Assembly: GCA_051453625.1 (NCBI GenBank)
Contig: JBOZIK010000001.1
Coordinates: forward strand, 212,844,326 to 212,867,531
Direction of reading: 5' to 3'
Source of the DNA: Welwitschia mirabilis
Lineage: Eukaryota; Gnetophyta; Gnetopsida; Welwitschiales
DNA: 23,206 bases
This document shows, in pieces, positions 1-9,255 of the stretch (its first letter is position 1; each line of letters starts with the position of its first letter). The notes beneath the pieces are model-generated. The model worked only from the letters and a program-made list of their open reading frames with translations. It searched no databases and was not told the DNA's origin. A program made the translations under genes and the position numbers.

Positions 1-9
1 ATCTTGGTT

Positions 10-445
10 AAAAAGGTGGTATTTACCTTCACATGTTCTATTTAAGTCAAAAGCCTTTAATGGGAATAATATTTATTTTGACTAGGCTAATAATCCAATG
101 ACCCCCAAAAAGTGCATAAAAATATGACTATGGATAGATAAACAAAAGAAAATAATATATTTCTTTTATAAAAGCATATGACATTAATCACTTAGTTGAG
201 TTTAGTTAACTACCTTGGGGTTATAAATGCTTACTAGTAATGTATCTCTAATGACCTAATTAAAACATGTTCAATTGCACTAAGGTTATAAACACTTGTT
301 AACAATGCAACACTTACTTATATATAATAAAACATGTTTAACTCTATTGGCAAAAATTTTCATAAAATTAGATGCTTAGTGTGGTTTCAAAGGTATAATA
401 CTAAGGACATATGCAAAGGTAGAAATTGAGAATAAAGAAATGAAA
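10..445 (+). repeat. Internal segment of LTR element family X, copy 1
   Basis: This stretch is a diverged copy of 17401-17840 in the same orientation. Shared landmarks in the same order are an AAAAAGGTGG block (10 and 17401), a GGCTAAT..CCAATGgCCCC block (about 84 and 17476), and a pair of sub-repeats built round an AAGG(T/C)TATA core. The sub-repeat pair is spaced 65 bp here (221 and 286) and 64 bp in the other copy (17621 and 17685). No reading frame is recognisable. Because both copies lie upstream of a polypurine tract and an LTR on the + strand, I infer that it is non-coding internal sequence of one retrotransposon family. The element continues off the left edge of the window. Confidence 0.6.
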
Positions 446-455
446 AGCTGGGAAT

Positions 456-624
456 CAAAGGCCTTATGTGAACTATTGTCTCTTAACTTTCATGCTTAGG
501 ATTTGCATTGAGTCCTTAGATCCCTATAGGTTACTTCAGTAAAACTTAACTTGGTTAATATTAAGTTGACTAAAAATATAAAAATATAATAAAAAGTTGA
601 TAACTTAGAATAGTTTACTCGTTT
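456..624 (+). repeat. Gap-flanking direct repeat A, left copy (169 bp)
   Basis: The 169 bases that end exactly at the N run are repeated at 899-1067, starting exactly at the other edge of the gap, with about ten substitutions and no obvious indel. No coding frame is seen. It may be a tandem duplication inside the LTR element, or the same locus represented twice by contig ends that were not merged. Confidence 0.85.
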
Positions 625-898
625 NNNNNNNNNNNNNNNNNNNNNNNNNNNNNNNNNNNNNNNNNNNNNNNNNNNNNNNNNNNNNNNNNNNNNNNNNNNN
701 NNNNNNNNNNNNNNNNNNNNNNNNNNNNNNNNNNNNNNNNNNNNNNNNNNNNNNNNNNNNNNNNNNNNNNNNNNNNNNNNNNNNNNNNNNNNNNNNNNNN
801 NNNNNNNNNNNNNNNNNNNNNNNNNNNNNNNNNNNNNNNNNNNNNNNNNNNNNNNNNNNNNNNNNNNNNNNNNNNNNNNNNNNNNNNNNNNNNNNNNN
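625..898. other. Assembly gap, 274 N
   Basis: A run of N. Its length is not one of the round values used elsewhere in the window, so it was probably estimated from read pairs. An open frame translated across it has no meaning. Confidence 0.99.
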
Positions 899-1067
899 CA
901 AAGGCCTTATGTGAACTGTTGTCTCTTAACTTTCATACTTAGGATTTACATTGATTCCTTAGATCCCTATAGGTTACTTCAGTAAAACTTAGCTTGGTTA
1001 ATATTAAGTTGACTAAAAATATAAAAATATAATAAAATGTTAATAACTTAGGATAGTTTACTCATTT
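899..1067 (+). repeat. Gap-flanking direct repeat A, right copy (169 bp)
   Basis: This is the partner of 456-624 at a constant offset of 443 bases. It begins at the first base after the gap. Most differences between the copies are transitions. Confidence 0.85.
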
Positions 1068-1365
1068 ATTTATTGGTTTTTAGTTTTACTTCATTCATGC
1101 ATTTTATATCTCATTTATCTCGCATCACTTCACTACATTCTATTTCTTATCATTTTTATGAGAAATGACTCATGAGGTATTAATTGCTTTTATGAATAGT
1201 TTTTCCACTTATCACATGTTTGGTTGTAAATAGCTTGTTTTTTTCTTAGCTTAAATCATATTATTTTTAATAGAAGAACTCTTTGCAATCTGTCTATTTC
1301 TATGTTATCAAATATTTTCATCATAAACTTTGAGGATAAAGTCAAGTTTTGATTAGGAGATGGGG
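1068..1365 (+). mobile_element. 3' internal tail and polypurine tract of family X, copy 1
   Basis: This is a T-rich, non-coding tail with repeated CATGCAT/CATT-type words, followed by a block at 1326-1365 reading roughly ACTTTGAGGATAAAG, then TTTTGATTAGGAG and GGGG. The same block occurs at 20391-20427 and 20841-20877. A purine run just before a sequence shared between copies is what the polypurine tract of an LTR retrotransposon looks like, where plus-strand DNA synthesis is primed at the edge of the 3' LTR. The purine run here is about 1355-1365. The lineage is inferred only; the tail resembles Athila and Tat elements. Confidence 0.5.
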
Positions 1366-1959
1366 CATCTCAATTTTTACTAATTTTTTTACTTTGATGC
1401 CTTAATTACATAAAGTTGGTCTTAAAATTTTTTCAAGTTATATCATTCACACACTTGACATGCTTTTGGTATAGACAATTGTTGCATGGTTAAACATTTT
1501 GTTATTAACTTTTTGCTAAGGCACTAGTAAAAGTCTTGTTAAAAGTGTGTTAACATGTAAAAATTGACATTTATATTAAGTGTTTCAAGCCAATTTATTA
1601 TAAATGAAAATATTAATTCAATGGTTTTAATCATAAAATATGTCTTCTATTATTTTTAAAAATAAATTTAATATTATCTATTTATCCATAGTAATTATAA
1701 AGTTTTAGCCACGTTTTAAAATACATGATTGAAGATGGACATAATTCTTAGATGAGGTGGTAACACATAATAATAGCATTGTAAGACATGTACAAGAAGT
1801 ACATGGAGGTGATATTAGAGACATGTGGTAATAGCACTAGTTGATAGACGAATCCAACTCCAAAGGACATGTGTTAAACTAATCATGATAAAGATTTGAC
1901 ATGATGCTATATGATAATACACATGAAATACTATAATACAACCTTCACCAAATGATAAA

Positions 1960-2105
1960 TAAAAAAGATCCTATCTAATGCTAGAGGATAGAATATTATA
2001 TACTTAATTCTACAAGATAATTTCTACCTAAAGCTATAAGACAAAATCTTACCTACCTAATGCTAAATGATGAAGATTCTACCTAATACTATAAGCCAAA
2101 AATGT
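1960..2105 (+). repeat. Imperfect sub-repeats in the U3 of the LTR
   Basis: Four loose copies of a unit built from CTA(C/T)CTAAtGCTAtAaGA occur here, near 1972, 2025, 2056 and 2080. Short tandem units like this upstream of the TATA box are common in LTR promoters. Confidence 0.5.
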
Positions 2106-2131
2106 AACCACCTCTTACACCCATATCTACC

Positions 2132-2140
2132 TATAAAAGG
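2132..2140 (+). promoter_or_regulatory. TATA box of the copy-1 LTR
   Basis: The sequence is TATAAAAGG, preceded by CACCTCTTACACCC and a pyrimidine-rich stretch, as in plant LTR promoters. Transcription would be expected to start about 25-35 bases downstream, marking the start of R. Activity is not implied; the element is decayed. Confidence 0.55.
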
Positions 2141-2900
2141 GCATTAAAACCTTTCTTATATTCATTTTTTACTTGGAGAATTATAGCACTTTTGAGCATT
2201 TATTTGTCATAACTTTCTAAGCAACTCTTTAGGGAAGTTAGCTAGTCTTTAAGGATTGCTAAGACATTCTTCTTACTTTCTTCTTCTTTTCCAATAAAGT
2301 TATTATTTTTGTAATGCAAAAGTTATTTTTATTTTATCTTAACTCATGAGTAATATCATCATTAGGATGCTTACTTAACTTCTTTAATTATTAAGTTTAA
2401 TTTAGTTACGTGAATTCTCTTTATTACTTAGTCCTTCAATTTCATAAATCTTGAGTACTTTAGGGGTTCTTACTTTCTATTCTTATTTAAGACTAAAGTG
2501 GTAATTCAATTCATCATTTATCATATGGTGGATGAGATTTTATCCCATGAATTGGATTAAAATTACTTGATGGTTTTGATTATTTTTCAAGAAGTTAATT
2601 GAACAACATTGAAGTGAAGAACTGCTTTAGACAAATTAGTTATACCTTGAAGCTAGTTGGATTTTCTCTTCTCTAAGATGATTTTTAACTTAACTCTAGA
2701 CTTCATGATTTTCATTTTCTTTCTTTTTTTTTTTTGTAACTTGCATTAATATTGAATTTAGTATAATTTTGAGCTTAAACCCATATTATCCTCGAGGAAT
2801 AATAAGAGCTAAGTGAAATATTAGCTTTAAATCTAATCCTTGTACTATAAGTTGATCATATTCCATTCTTGAAATTGGTTAAGCTTTATTAATGTTTCTT

Positions 2901-3239
2901 AAAAGATATTATCTTAAGGGAAAAATTAAGATGAATTAAAAATTACTTAAAAAGATAAATATTATTAAAAAAATCATGTACAAGATCCTTATAAGATGTT
3001 CCAATTCTAAGAAAGTCTTGTATTCTTTATGAAGACTTGAATTTTTTTTTTAAAAGATAAAGATAAAGCTAAAAAATTGATTCATAAGAATGTAAAGATG
3101 GGTTGATCATGGATTTAATGTTAATGTTCTCATTCTTCTAAATAATAGTTTGGATTTCTCCTTATGTGATTGCTCATGTAATAATGATAACTCAAATAAA
3201 AGTTATTCTTTAATGTTCTCCTTCTTATTTATTCACTTC
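2901..3239. other. Junction region between two old elements
   Basis: AT-rich sequence between the + strand LTR and the - strand reverse transcriptase remnant. Read on the - strand, a mostly open stretch continues the pol direction (about 3130-3240), but I could not match it to RNase H or integrase. The rest of pol that should follow is missing, so the gypsy element is truncated here or was interrupted by the LTR element. Confidence 0.4.
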
Positions 3240-4230
3240 TTGACTCATCCTCTAATGTATTACCTAATAGATTTCTTTAAGGTACATCAAAAACACATTT
3301 CTTTCAGAAACACATTTCTTTTAATTTACATAGGTTTTTTTACCTTGTTTATTTGAAAAATTACTTCAAATCATTTGGATAATCAGCTATTATCTAACTA
3401 CAATATCATCAACATAATATTTCATATTTTGGTATATCATATCATCAAATGTATGTGTTATTACTTTCTAGTATGTTGTACTATAATCTTTTAATTTAAA
3501 AGGTCTCATGATATAATAGCAAGCATCCTAGGATATGATAAAAACTATCTTGTATTAATCTTCAGTGCTGATAAATACTTGTTTATAACTTAAGTAATCA
3601 TACATGAATGATTTGTCATATCCAGTTGTGTAATTAATTAGGATGTTAATTTTTGGTAAATGCTAAACATCGTTTAGAGTTACTTTGTTTAAATCATAGT
3701 AATTAATACAAATCCTAATTTGATGGTTTTTTTTAAAGAATAACTACCATGCTTGATAATTATTCTAAATAATTTACTAGTTAAAGAAAACTAGTAGTTA
3801 AGAGATGTTTCAAGTCTTGTATAACTTCCAACATAAGAAGGATTAAGTTTTCTAATCTTTTATTTCATTGAAATTGAATTTTATTTTAGAATAAGGTTAT
3901 GCATGATGATTAACTTATCAATACCTAGTATATCCTTATAATCTCAAGTGAAGATGGCTTTGTTAGATGATAATATATTTTTTAGTTATAATTTAACTTG
4001 TCATCATAAATGTTCATCAATTTCAACTAGCTTTTCTTGATCATTAGGATTTGTAGAAAATTATATGTTTATAGATCTTACCATTTAATTAAAGATGACT
4101 TTATTTTTTGAAATTTCATCATTTCATAGGCTTCTATGTTTTTAGTTGTCTATTCTTCATTTAAGGAAACATATGATTTTTCTAAAACATTATTATAGTC
4201 AAAACCTATTAGATTAAAATCAGCATACGT
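3240..4230 (-). pseudogene. Tat-type Ty3/gypsy reverse transcriptase remnant
   Basis: Read on the - strand, this is a decayed gypsy reverse transcriptase with its blocks in order. YKDILGID (3917-3940) corresponds to the family's F-A-W-S-x-x-D-M-P-G-I-D, RICINYYDLNK (3684-3716) to RMCVDYxDLNK, then FMYDYLSYKQ near 3590 to FMDAYSGYNQ, and MKYYVDDIVV (3396-3425) holds the catalytic Y-V-D-D at 3405-3416. KKCVFDVP follows near 3275. The enzyme would have copied element RNA into DNA in the virus-like particle. Stops occur where the family has Trp or Gln, and frameshifts lie at an A8 run (3727-3734) and just after VVR. The 'FMDAYSGYNQ' wording is typical of the Tat lineage. It is beyond any function. 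Open + strand frames here, such as 3150-3356, are antisense shadows. Confidence 0.9.
3291..3322 (-). repeat. 17-bp tandem duplication inside the RT remnant
   Basis: AAACACATTTCTTT occurs twice, at 3291 and 3308, a period of 17. It doubles the codons of the K-K-C-V-F motif that follows the catalytic block, and 17 is not a multiple of three. It is a small post-insertion lesion. Confidence 0.7.
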
Positions 4231-4816
4231 TTTAACAAATTAAGCAGCTAAAGTGATGTGAAAGGATAAATTCAAAAAACTCTTCATCATGGATTCTGAA
4301 GATAAGAAAGAGTATAAGAACTAAATATTGAGATTTTGAAAAAAAAGAAAGTACAAATGAATGCAATATACTATCATGACAAAAAGGATTAAAAGAAAAC
4401 AAAAAGTATTCAAGATACAATTTTCATCTTTTTTAATTTTTTTCATCCCATTTTGTTTGCTTGTCCTCTTCCCTTTTTCTCAACTTCCTTTTCTATTTCC
4501 TTTTTTTAACTTAATATAAAATAAAAGGATTAAAATCTAACAAAGAAAACATTATAAAGGATTAGAATCAATCTTAAATCTAATAGTTATAAAACTAGAA
4601 TATTTGAGACCTTTATTTTATGGGAGTATATTAAATGTAAAAATAGAATGATTATTTTTTCTAAAAAAAGAAATATTGAAGGAGAAGATGCCTTTAAATT
4701 AGCTACTATATGATTTCATCCAAGTAGAATGCAGATATTTGATCCAATAAATTTTCGTTTTTGATGAGGTATTAATATAAATACCCTTATTTACATGATT
4801 CAAGAAGGTCGTGGCA
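4127..4816 (-). repeat. Gap-flanking direct repeat B, left copy (about 690 bp)
   Basis: This is repeated at 4917-5626 at an offset of 790 and ends exactly at the gap. The sequence is part of the gypsy pol region between protease and reverse transcriptase, read on the - strand. A coding-like stretch without stops runs through about 4150-4240. This copy lacks about 20 bases that the other copy has near 5600, inside the G-R-P-W motif region. Substitutions are about 6% by count over 190 bases (4231-4420). Confidence 0.9.
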
Positions 4817-4916
4817 NNNNNNNNNNNNNNNNNNNNNNNNNNNNNNNNNNNNNNNNNNNNNNNNNNNNNNNNNNNNNNNNNNNNNNNNNNNNNNNNNNNN
4901 NNNNNNNNNNNNNNNN
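4817..4916. other. Assembly gap, 100 N
   Basis: Exactly 100 N, the usual placeholder for a gap of unknown size. It is bounded on both sides by the two copies of repeat B. Confidence 0.99.
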
Positions 4917-5626
4917 TAGGCTTCTATGTTTTTACTTGTCTATTCTTCATTTAAGGAAACATATGATTTTTCTAAAACATTGTTATAGTCAAAACATATA
5001 AGATTAAAATCAGCATATGTTTTAACATATTAAGCAGCTAAAGTGATGTGAAAGTGTAAATTCAAAAAACCCTTCATCATGAATTCTGAAGATAAGAAAG
5101 TGTATAAGAACTAAATGTTGAGATTTTGAACAAAAAGAAAGTACAAATGAATGCGATATACTATCATGATAAAAAGGATTGAAAGAAAACAAAAAGTATT
5201 TAAGATACAATTTTCATCTTTTTTAATTTTTTTTCATCCCATTTTTTTTGCTTGTCTCCTTCCCTTTTTCTCAACTCCCTTTTCTATTTTCTTTTTTTAA
5301 CTTAATATAAAAGAAAAGGATTAAGGTCTAACAAAGAAGACATTACAAAGGATTGGAATCAATCTTAAATCTAATAGTTATAAAACTATAATATTTGAGA
5401 CCTTTATTTTATGAGAGTATACTAAATGTAAAAATAGAATGATTATTTTTTCTAAAAAAAGAAATATTAAAGGAGAAGATGCCTTTACATTAGCTACTAT
5501 ATGATTTCATCCAAGTAGAATGAAGATATTTGATCCAATAAATTTAGTTTTTGATGAGGTATTAATATAAATACCATTGTTTCCATGATTTAAGAAGGCC
5601 CTAATAGCAAGTTAAATGTTGTGGCA
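4917..5626 (-). repeat. Gap-flanking direct repeat B, right copy (about 710 bp)
   Basis: This is the partner of 4127-4816 and starts at the first base after the gap. It is the more complete copy and joins without a break to the protease end of pol at 5599-5900, so it is probably in its original place. Confidence 0.9.
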
Positions 5627-5900
5627 TTGTCAATCACAGAAAATTTAATTTACTTGACTTTTTGAGTCATCTCAACTAGTAAGATGATCACTTCTCTTGA
5701 TTTATCTTTATTATCCTTGAATCATACAATTCTTACATTCTTTTTTGAATTTACCAAACATTGCAAGTTTAGCTTATTAAGACATGATGATCAAATTATG
5801 TTTAGTTTATATCTATAGTTTATAGAGATTTTAGATACTTAGTAGATCTATTATTTACTAAAATATACAATGTATTAGTGATTATAGTCTTCTAAGGAGT
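5560..5900 (-). pseudogene. Gypsy aspartic protease remnant (Tat type)
   Basis: On the - strand LVNNRST (5841-5861) lies where gypsy proteases have the active-site L-V-D-N-G-S-(A/S); GAT to AAT and GGA to AGA changes explain the loss. About 120 bases on comes a K-S-R-E-V-I stretch matching the R-R-E-V-(I/M) turn, and then FSVIDNATTFNLLLG (5599-5643), which matches the F-x-V-x-D-x-x-T-x-Y-N-L-L-L-G-R-P-W block of Tat and Athila proteases. In life this domain cuts the Gag-Pol polyprotein. The Asp is gone and stops are present, so it is dead. It lies upstream of the reverse transcriptase on the same strand, in the order normal for gypsy. Confidence 0.8.
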
Positions 5901-6320
5901 AGGTAAAATTTCCTTAAGTTGGACTTATGCTTTTCCTTAATCTTTATAACTCTCTTAAATAATGACCTACTTTGAGGTAGGTTCTTCTTTTAGAGGTAAT
6001 TTAGAGATTAGTCATTTCTAACATAATATTTTAAAAGCTTGTCTATGAGCCTCAAAGTTTCTAATTAATAAAGAAAGATAGATGTAGGATGAGCTTAAGG
6101 ATATTCCATTCAAATCAATGATTCTAGTTTTTATTTGTTTTCTTAAATGACTTATTCTAGAGGGTTTATATTTTGATCCCAAATGAGTAAAATTTCAAAA
6201 GAGTTGGCATAATTATGATTACTACATTTTTTAATTACTATGGTAAAAAAAGGCTAAGATGAAAAATAATTCTTGTAAATTTCTAATTTCTCATTTACAA
6301 AAACAAGAATTGTATTAAAT
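5901..6320 (-). other. Gag-protease linker of the gypsy element, unresolved
   Basis: This stretch lies between gag and protease motifs of the same - strand element and should be linker. I see no motif in it on either strand. Confidence 0.35.
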
Positions 6321-6960
6321 TTAATGTCTTTTTGTTTTCAATGATGTCTTGGATAATGTGTTTCAAGTTGTAAAATCTTTTATTGAATCGGGATCTTTAA
6401 GTTTCATTAAAGGCAACTAAATTACCCCTTCTTCAATAAAATTAAAATAATTTATATTAATGTGACACTTAACCTAGTAAATTTTCTTCTAGATTTTGGG
6501 ATTAGATTTTGAATTTTATTTTGATCTTGGTTGTGACTTGGGTATATTTGTAGTTGGGTTTGCTATGGCTATTGAAACTTCTATATTCATGATGGATATT
6601 GCATTAGTCAAGGAAATGGATAAGAGTATTGGCTTACAATTGGTTGGAACACAAAAGCATGTGGAGGGCTAAAAGATTAAGGTAACATTTGTGGCATATT
6701 AGATTATCGATGAGTCTAGTTGGGTAAGTTGGTTAAGAAGGTTGATTTATAACTATGAAATTCTTTAGATTATTTCTTTCATTATTGTTGTTATCTTTTC
6801 TAGATAACTCATCCTATATTTAATGGATTCCTTTTTTCTTCTTATGATCTCAATTCTATTAGCAAGTGTAACAACCTTCGTGAATGTTTCAAATGATTGC
6901 AATATAAGATATTCAAAAAAATATGGAATACATGGCTTGGTAAAGATGTATGACACATTA
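6321..6960 (-). pseudogene. Gypsy gag remnant (Tat type)
   Basis: On the - strand, NLKHIIQDIIENKK within 6329-6387 matches the C-Y-x-L-K-H-x-I-Q-D-L-I-(D/E)-N segment that ends Tat gag, just after its zinc-knuckle-like C-x-F-H-x-x-x-G-H. FTRLSVTL (6458-6481) fits the F-T-P-L-x-V-P-(L/I) segment about 40 residues upstream of it. Further upstream, a frame at 6765-6956 contains TFTKVVTLANRIEII, which could be the T-F-E-E-L-A-T-R-A-H-D-M-E-L helix of Tat gag; that match is weaker. Gag forms the particle that packages element RNA. Several stops and frameshifts make it non-functional. The + strand frame at 6823-7017 is its antisense shadow. Confidence 0.65.
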
Positions 6961-7019
6961 GAATTTGTGATGGAGGTTTCTAGTTGTAAGGTAGTGACCC
7001 TTCATCATCATGCATAACC

Positions 7020-7744
7020 TTGGACTATTTCATTAAATTATTGTAGCATTATGGTCAAAGTATCTAATGTCATTCATTTTAAAATGTCTATTCAGTAATG
7101 TATTTTTTGAAATAATTCCAATATTGGAAGTATTTCTTGTAGTGAATACATATGTAATGGGTGACAATCATGGTAGATAGAGTGAGGTAGTGGGAAATGA
7201 GGGATAAGTTAATAAGTGAAATAATTCATTTCTATGAGATCATTGATGATGAGGAGATGAAATGTATAAAGGGGGCCATTTTTTTGTAGTTACTATATAA
7301 CTGATGTAAGCTTCATGTTTATTCATTTCTATGAGAACATTAATGATGAGGAGATTAAGTGAAATAAATAGACAAACAAGTGATACAAGGTTCATGATTC
7401 ATTATTTTTTATAGTCACTACATAAGTCAAAATGTTTATTTAGTAATGTCATTCTCCATTATAGCATAAAAATAGTAACATCAATGCTATCAAGTTTAAT
7501 ATTAAGGTATTTTTTGTCGTCACTACTTTCAAAATTAATTGAAATAAGTCTAAGATTATTACCAGCTGATACCACACTCTCACCAACCATAATTTAGATA
7601 TGAAATTACTTGGGTTTAATGAGATGAATCCTATAGCTTGTTAGAAATTTATACTTCTATTGTAAGTTCATGAGATACTCATTAGATGCATATTTTTTAG
7701 AAGATGAAGAATAAAATAGAGAAATAGCATAACGAACCATTAAA
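7020..7744. repeat. 97-bp tandem repeat and unassigned flanks
   Basis: ATTCATTTCTATGAGA..CATT.ATGATGAGGAGAT starts at 7224 and again at 7321, a period of 97. Each unit continues with a TTTTT(G/A)TAGT(T/C)ACTA block (about 7280 and 7408). A related word, AAAATGT(C/T)TATT(C/T)AGTAATGT, occurs at about 7080 and 7429. It lies between the 5' end of the gypsy gag and the LINE, and is either gypsy 5' leader or older sequence. Outside the repeat I see nothing. Confidence 0.55.
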
Positions 7745-9255
7745 TTAAGTAAGGCATCAAGTATTAGTGAAACATATTATTTCATCTATTTTAGTTTACT
7801 TTTCAAGCCTCGTAATTCCTTCAATCAATGCTTTTCATGTGTTCACATCCTTGCTTTCTAATGTTTTATGACACATTCTCCACTTAAGTCTAGTGGTTTT
7901 GGAATTCTAGAAATTCATAAGCAAGATATTACTCTTACCATTTAAATGATCATTCATGGTTATTTTGGTTTTCAAGATTAGAAAGAAATTTTTAAGCTTG
8001 GCCGCAAGTGGTTTCTAAGAGAGCTAAGTTAAATTTGGATATTTTCAATCTTAGATATATTTTATTTAATTCAAAAGTTAATAATATCTATGAAGTTGAT
8101 TTCTTTTAGATTTTATGGGATTGTTAATTGAAGTGAATATTCTAGTTAAGAATTAATAAGTTATTTATGATTACCCTACCATTGCTAGGCTTTTACTTTT
8201 GCATAGTATTCTAAATAACATAGGACATGTTTATGGTTTAATAGTTAACAGTATGAAGAAAAAGAATTTTATCTTTTGTAACCATATTATAGATTAAAAT
8301 GATCATATTATATTTACTTCTATCTAGTTTCACATCTATATATAATTAAAATCTTTTTAAATAGCTAATCAATCTCCCATTCAATTTATAAATTTGATGG
8401 ATTTAATTACTTAAAAATAAAAGTATAATAAATTTTAAATTTAAGACATTTATATTTCTTTTTAAGAGTATATTGATTAGACTATATGTTTGGTAAATTA
8501 TGTCTTAAACAAAATTTACAATTGACAAAAAATATTTAATAGGATTTGGAATGCTTCAAACTACCCCAAGGTTAATATTTTCATATGGTCTCCTTCTCAC
8601 TAGGGTTTGCCTCCTGATGGATGTCTTTAACAATTTTACAACAAGAAGATTAAAAGTCATTATGTAAACATTTTTAGTATTTCTGATATTTTTTAATTTA
8701 AATATGTTTGGATTGAAATTTAGCTACATAATTTGCTTTACAAATTTAGATACCTTAGCTTAATTTTTTAGGTGATCTACAAATTATTGGTAACTAAATA
8801 GGGAAAATGTTAATTTTATTTCTTACTTTCAATGTTTATATGAGCTTTGAAAGATTATATGCTTTAAGATATTTTAAGATTCTAATGGAATAATTAACTT
8901 ATGAAATACCATTTTCAAATCTTTATCTGCAACTCGATTGTAACTCATGGTATAGAATTAGAAATTTATTCTACATAGTTAATACTTAAATGTTTTAGTA
9001 AATTCTTAGATGGCATCTAGATCATAAAATTGGTTACTTTTGTTTCATTTTATATTATTTCTTGATTTTTTTGTAGTTTTAATTATCTAGTTCTTTTTAA
9101 CTGTTACATCACTTTGTTTTATTTATTTTATGTGAAACGATCATTTTTCTGAGGTAGTGTCCTTAAAGGTTTTTGCTCATCTCTCTTTATGGATCTTGTA
9201 TATAGCTCTATTGCTTTAATGAAATGTTTGTTTTGATTTATATAATTTAAAAATT
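7745..9255 (+). pseudogene. L1-type LINE ORF2, 3' half, copy 1
   Basis: From 7751 the + frame reads the end of a LINE reverse transcriptase, with ETYYFIYFSLLFKP matching the I-P-x-Y-Y-x-S-x-x-x-x-P segment. In the same frame KSSGFGILEIHKQ (about 7892-7930) matches the P-K-x-x-G-G-L-G-I-x-x-L block. Further on, KFTID near 8514 fits G-K-F-T-V-K-S, and RIWNASNYPKVNIFIW (8541-8588) is the start of the zinc-binding domain (zf-RVT) that closes plant LINE ORF2. The 3' end near 9190-9250 has the usual TTGTATATAGCT..TTGCTTTAATGAAATGTTTG wording. LINEs copy RNA at a nicked target site. The 5' part is absent, as is common for LINEs. I see no clean poly(A) tail or target duplication. Stops and frameshifts make it inactive. 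Confidence 0.85.

Larger units (their letters stand above)
1366..2900 (+). mobile_element. Probable LTR of family X, copy 1 (3' end uncertain)
   Basis: It starts after the polypurine tract and has LTR architecture: U3 with imperfect sub-repeats (1968-2100), a TATA box at 2132, a possible AATAAA signal at 2293 and a T-rich U5. A 30-bp block at 1551-1580 matches 21239-21268 with only three mismatches and lies at a similar distance from the polypurine tract in both copies. A TATCCTCGAGGAATAATA block near 2787 resembles the CCTCGTGGAACGA-type sequence I associate with the ends of Athila-like LTRs, so the LTR may run to about 2850. The right boundary cannot be fixed. Sequence beyond it belongs to a gypsy element on the other strand. 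Confidence 0.5.

Noticed and set aside
605-901. 98-codon - strand open frame across the first gap
   Set aside because: All but a handful of its residues come from N bases, so it carries no information.
2720-2737. T-rich run as a LINE or SINE poly(A) tail on the - strand
   Set aside because: No LINE or SINE body and no target duplication lie next to it. T runs are common in this composition.
3150-3356. 68-codon + strand frame with hydrophobic residues
   Set aside because: It is antisense to the gypsy reverse transcriptase remnant, whose motifs are clear on the other strand.
4232-5210. Paired 62-codon - strand frames as a conserved small gene
   Set aside because: They are the same segment in the two copies of repeat B. 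Most differences change the amino acid, so conservation reflects the duplication, not selection.
6823-7017. 64-codon + strand frame
   Set aside because: It overlaps the - strand gag-like frame at 6765-6956, which fits the gypsy element better. There is no support for the + strand reading.
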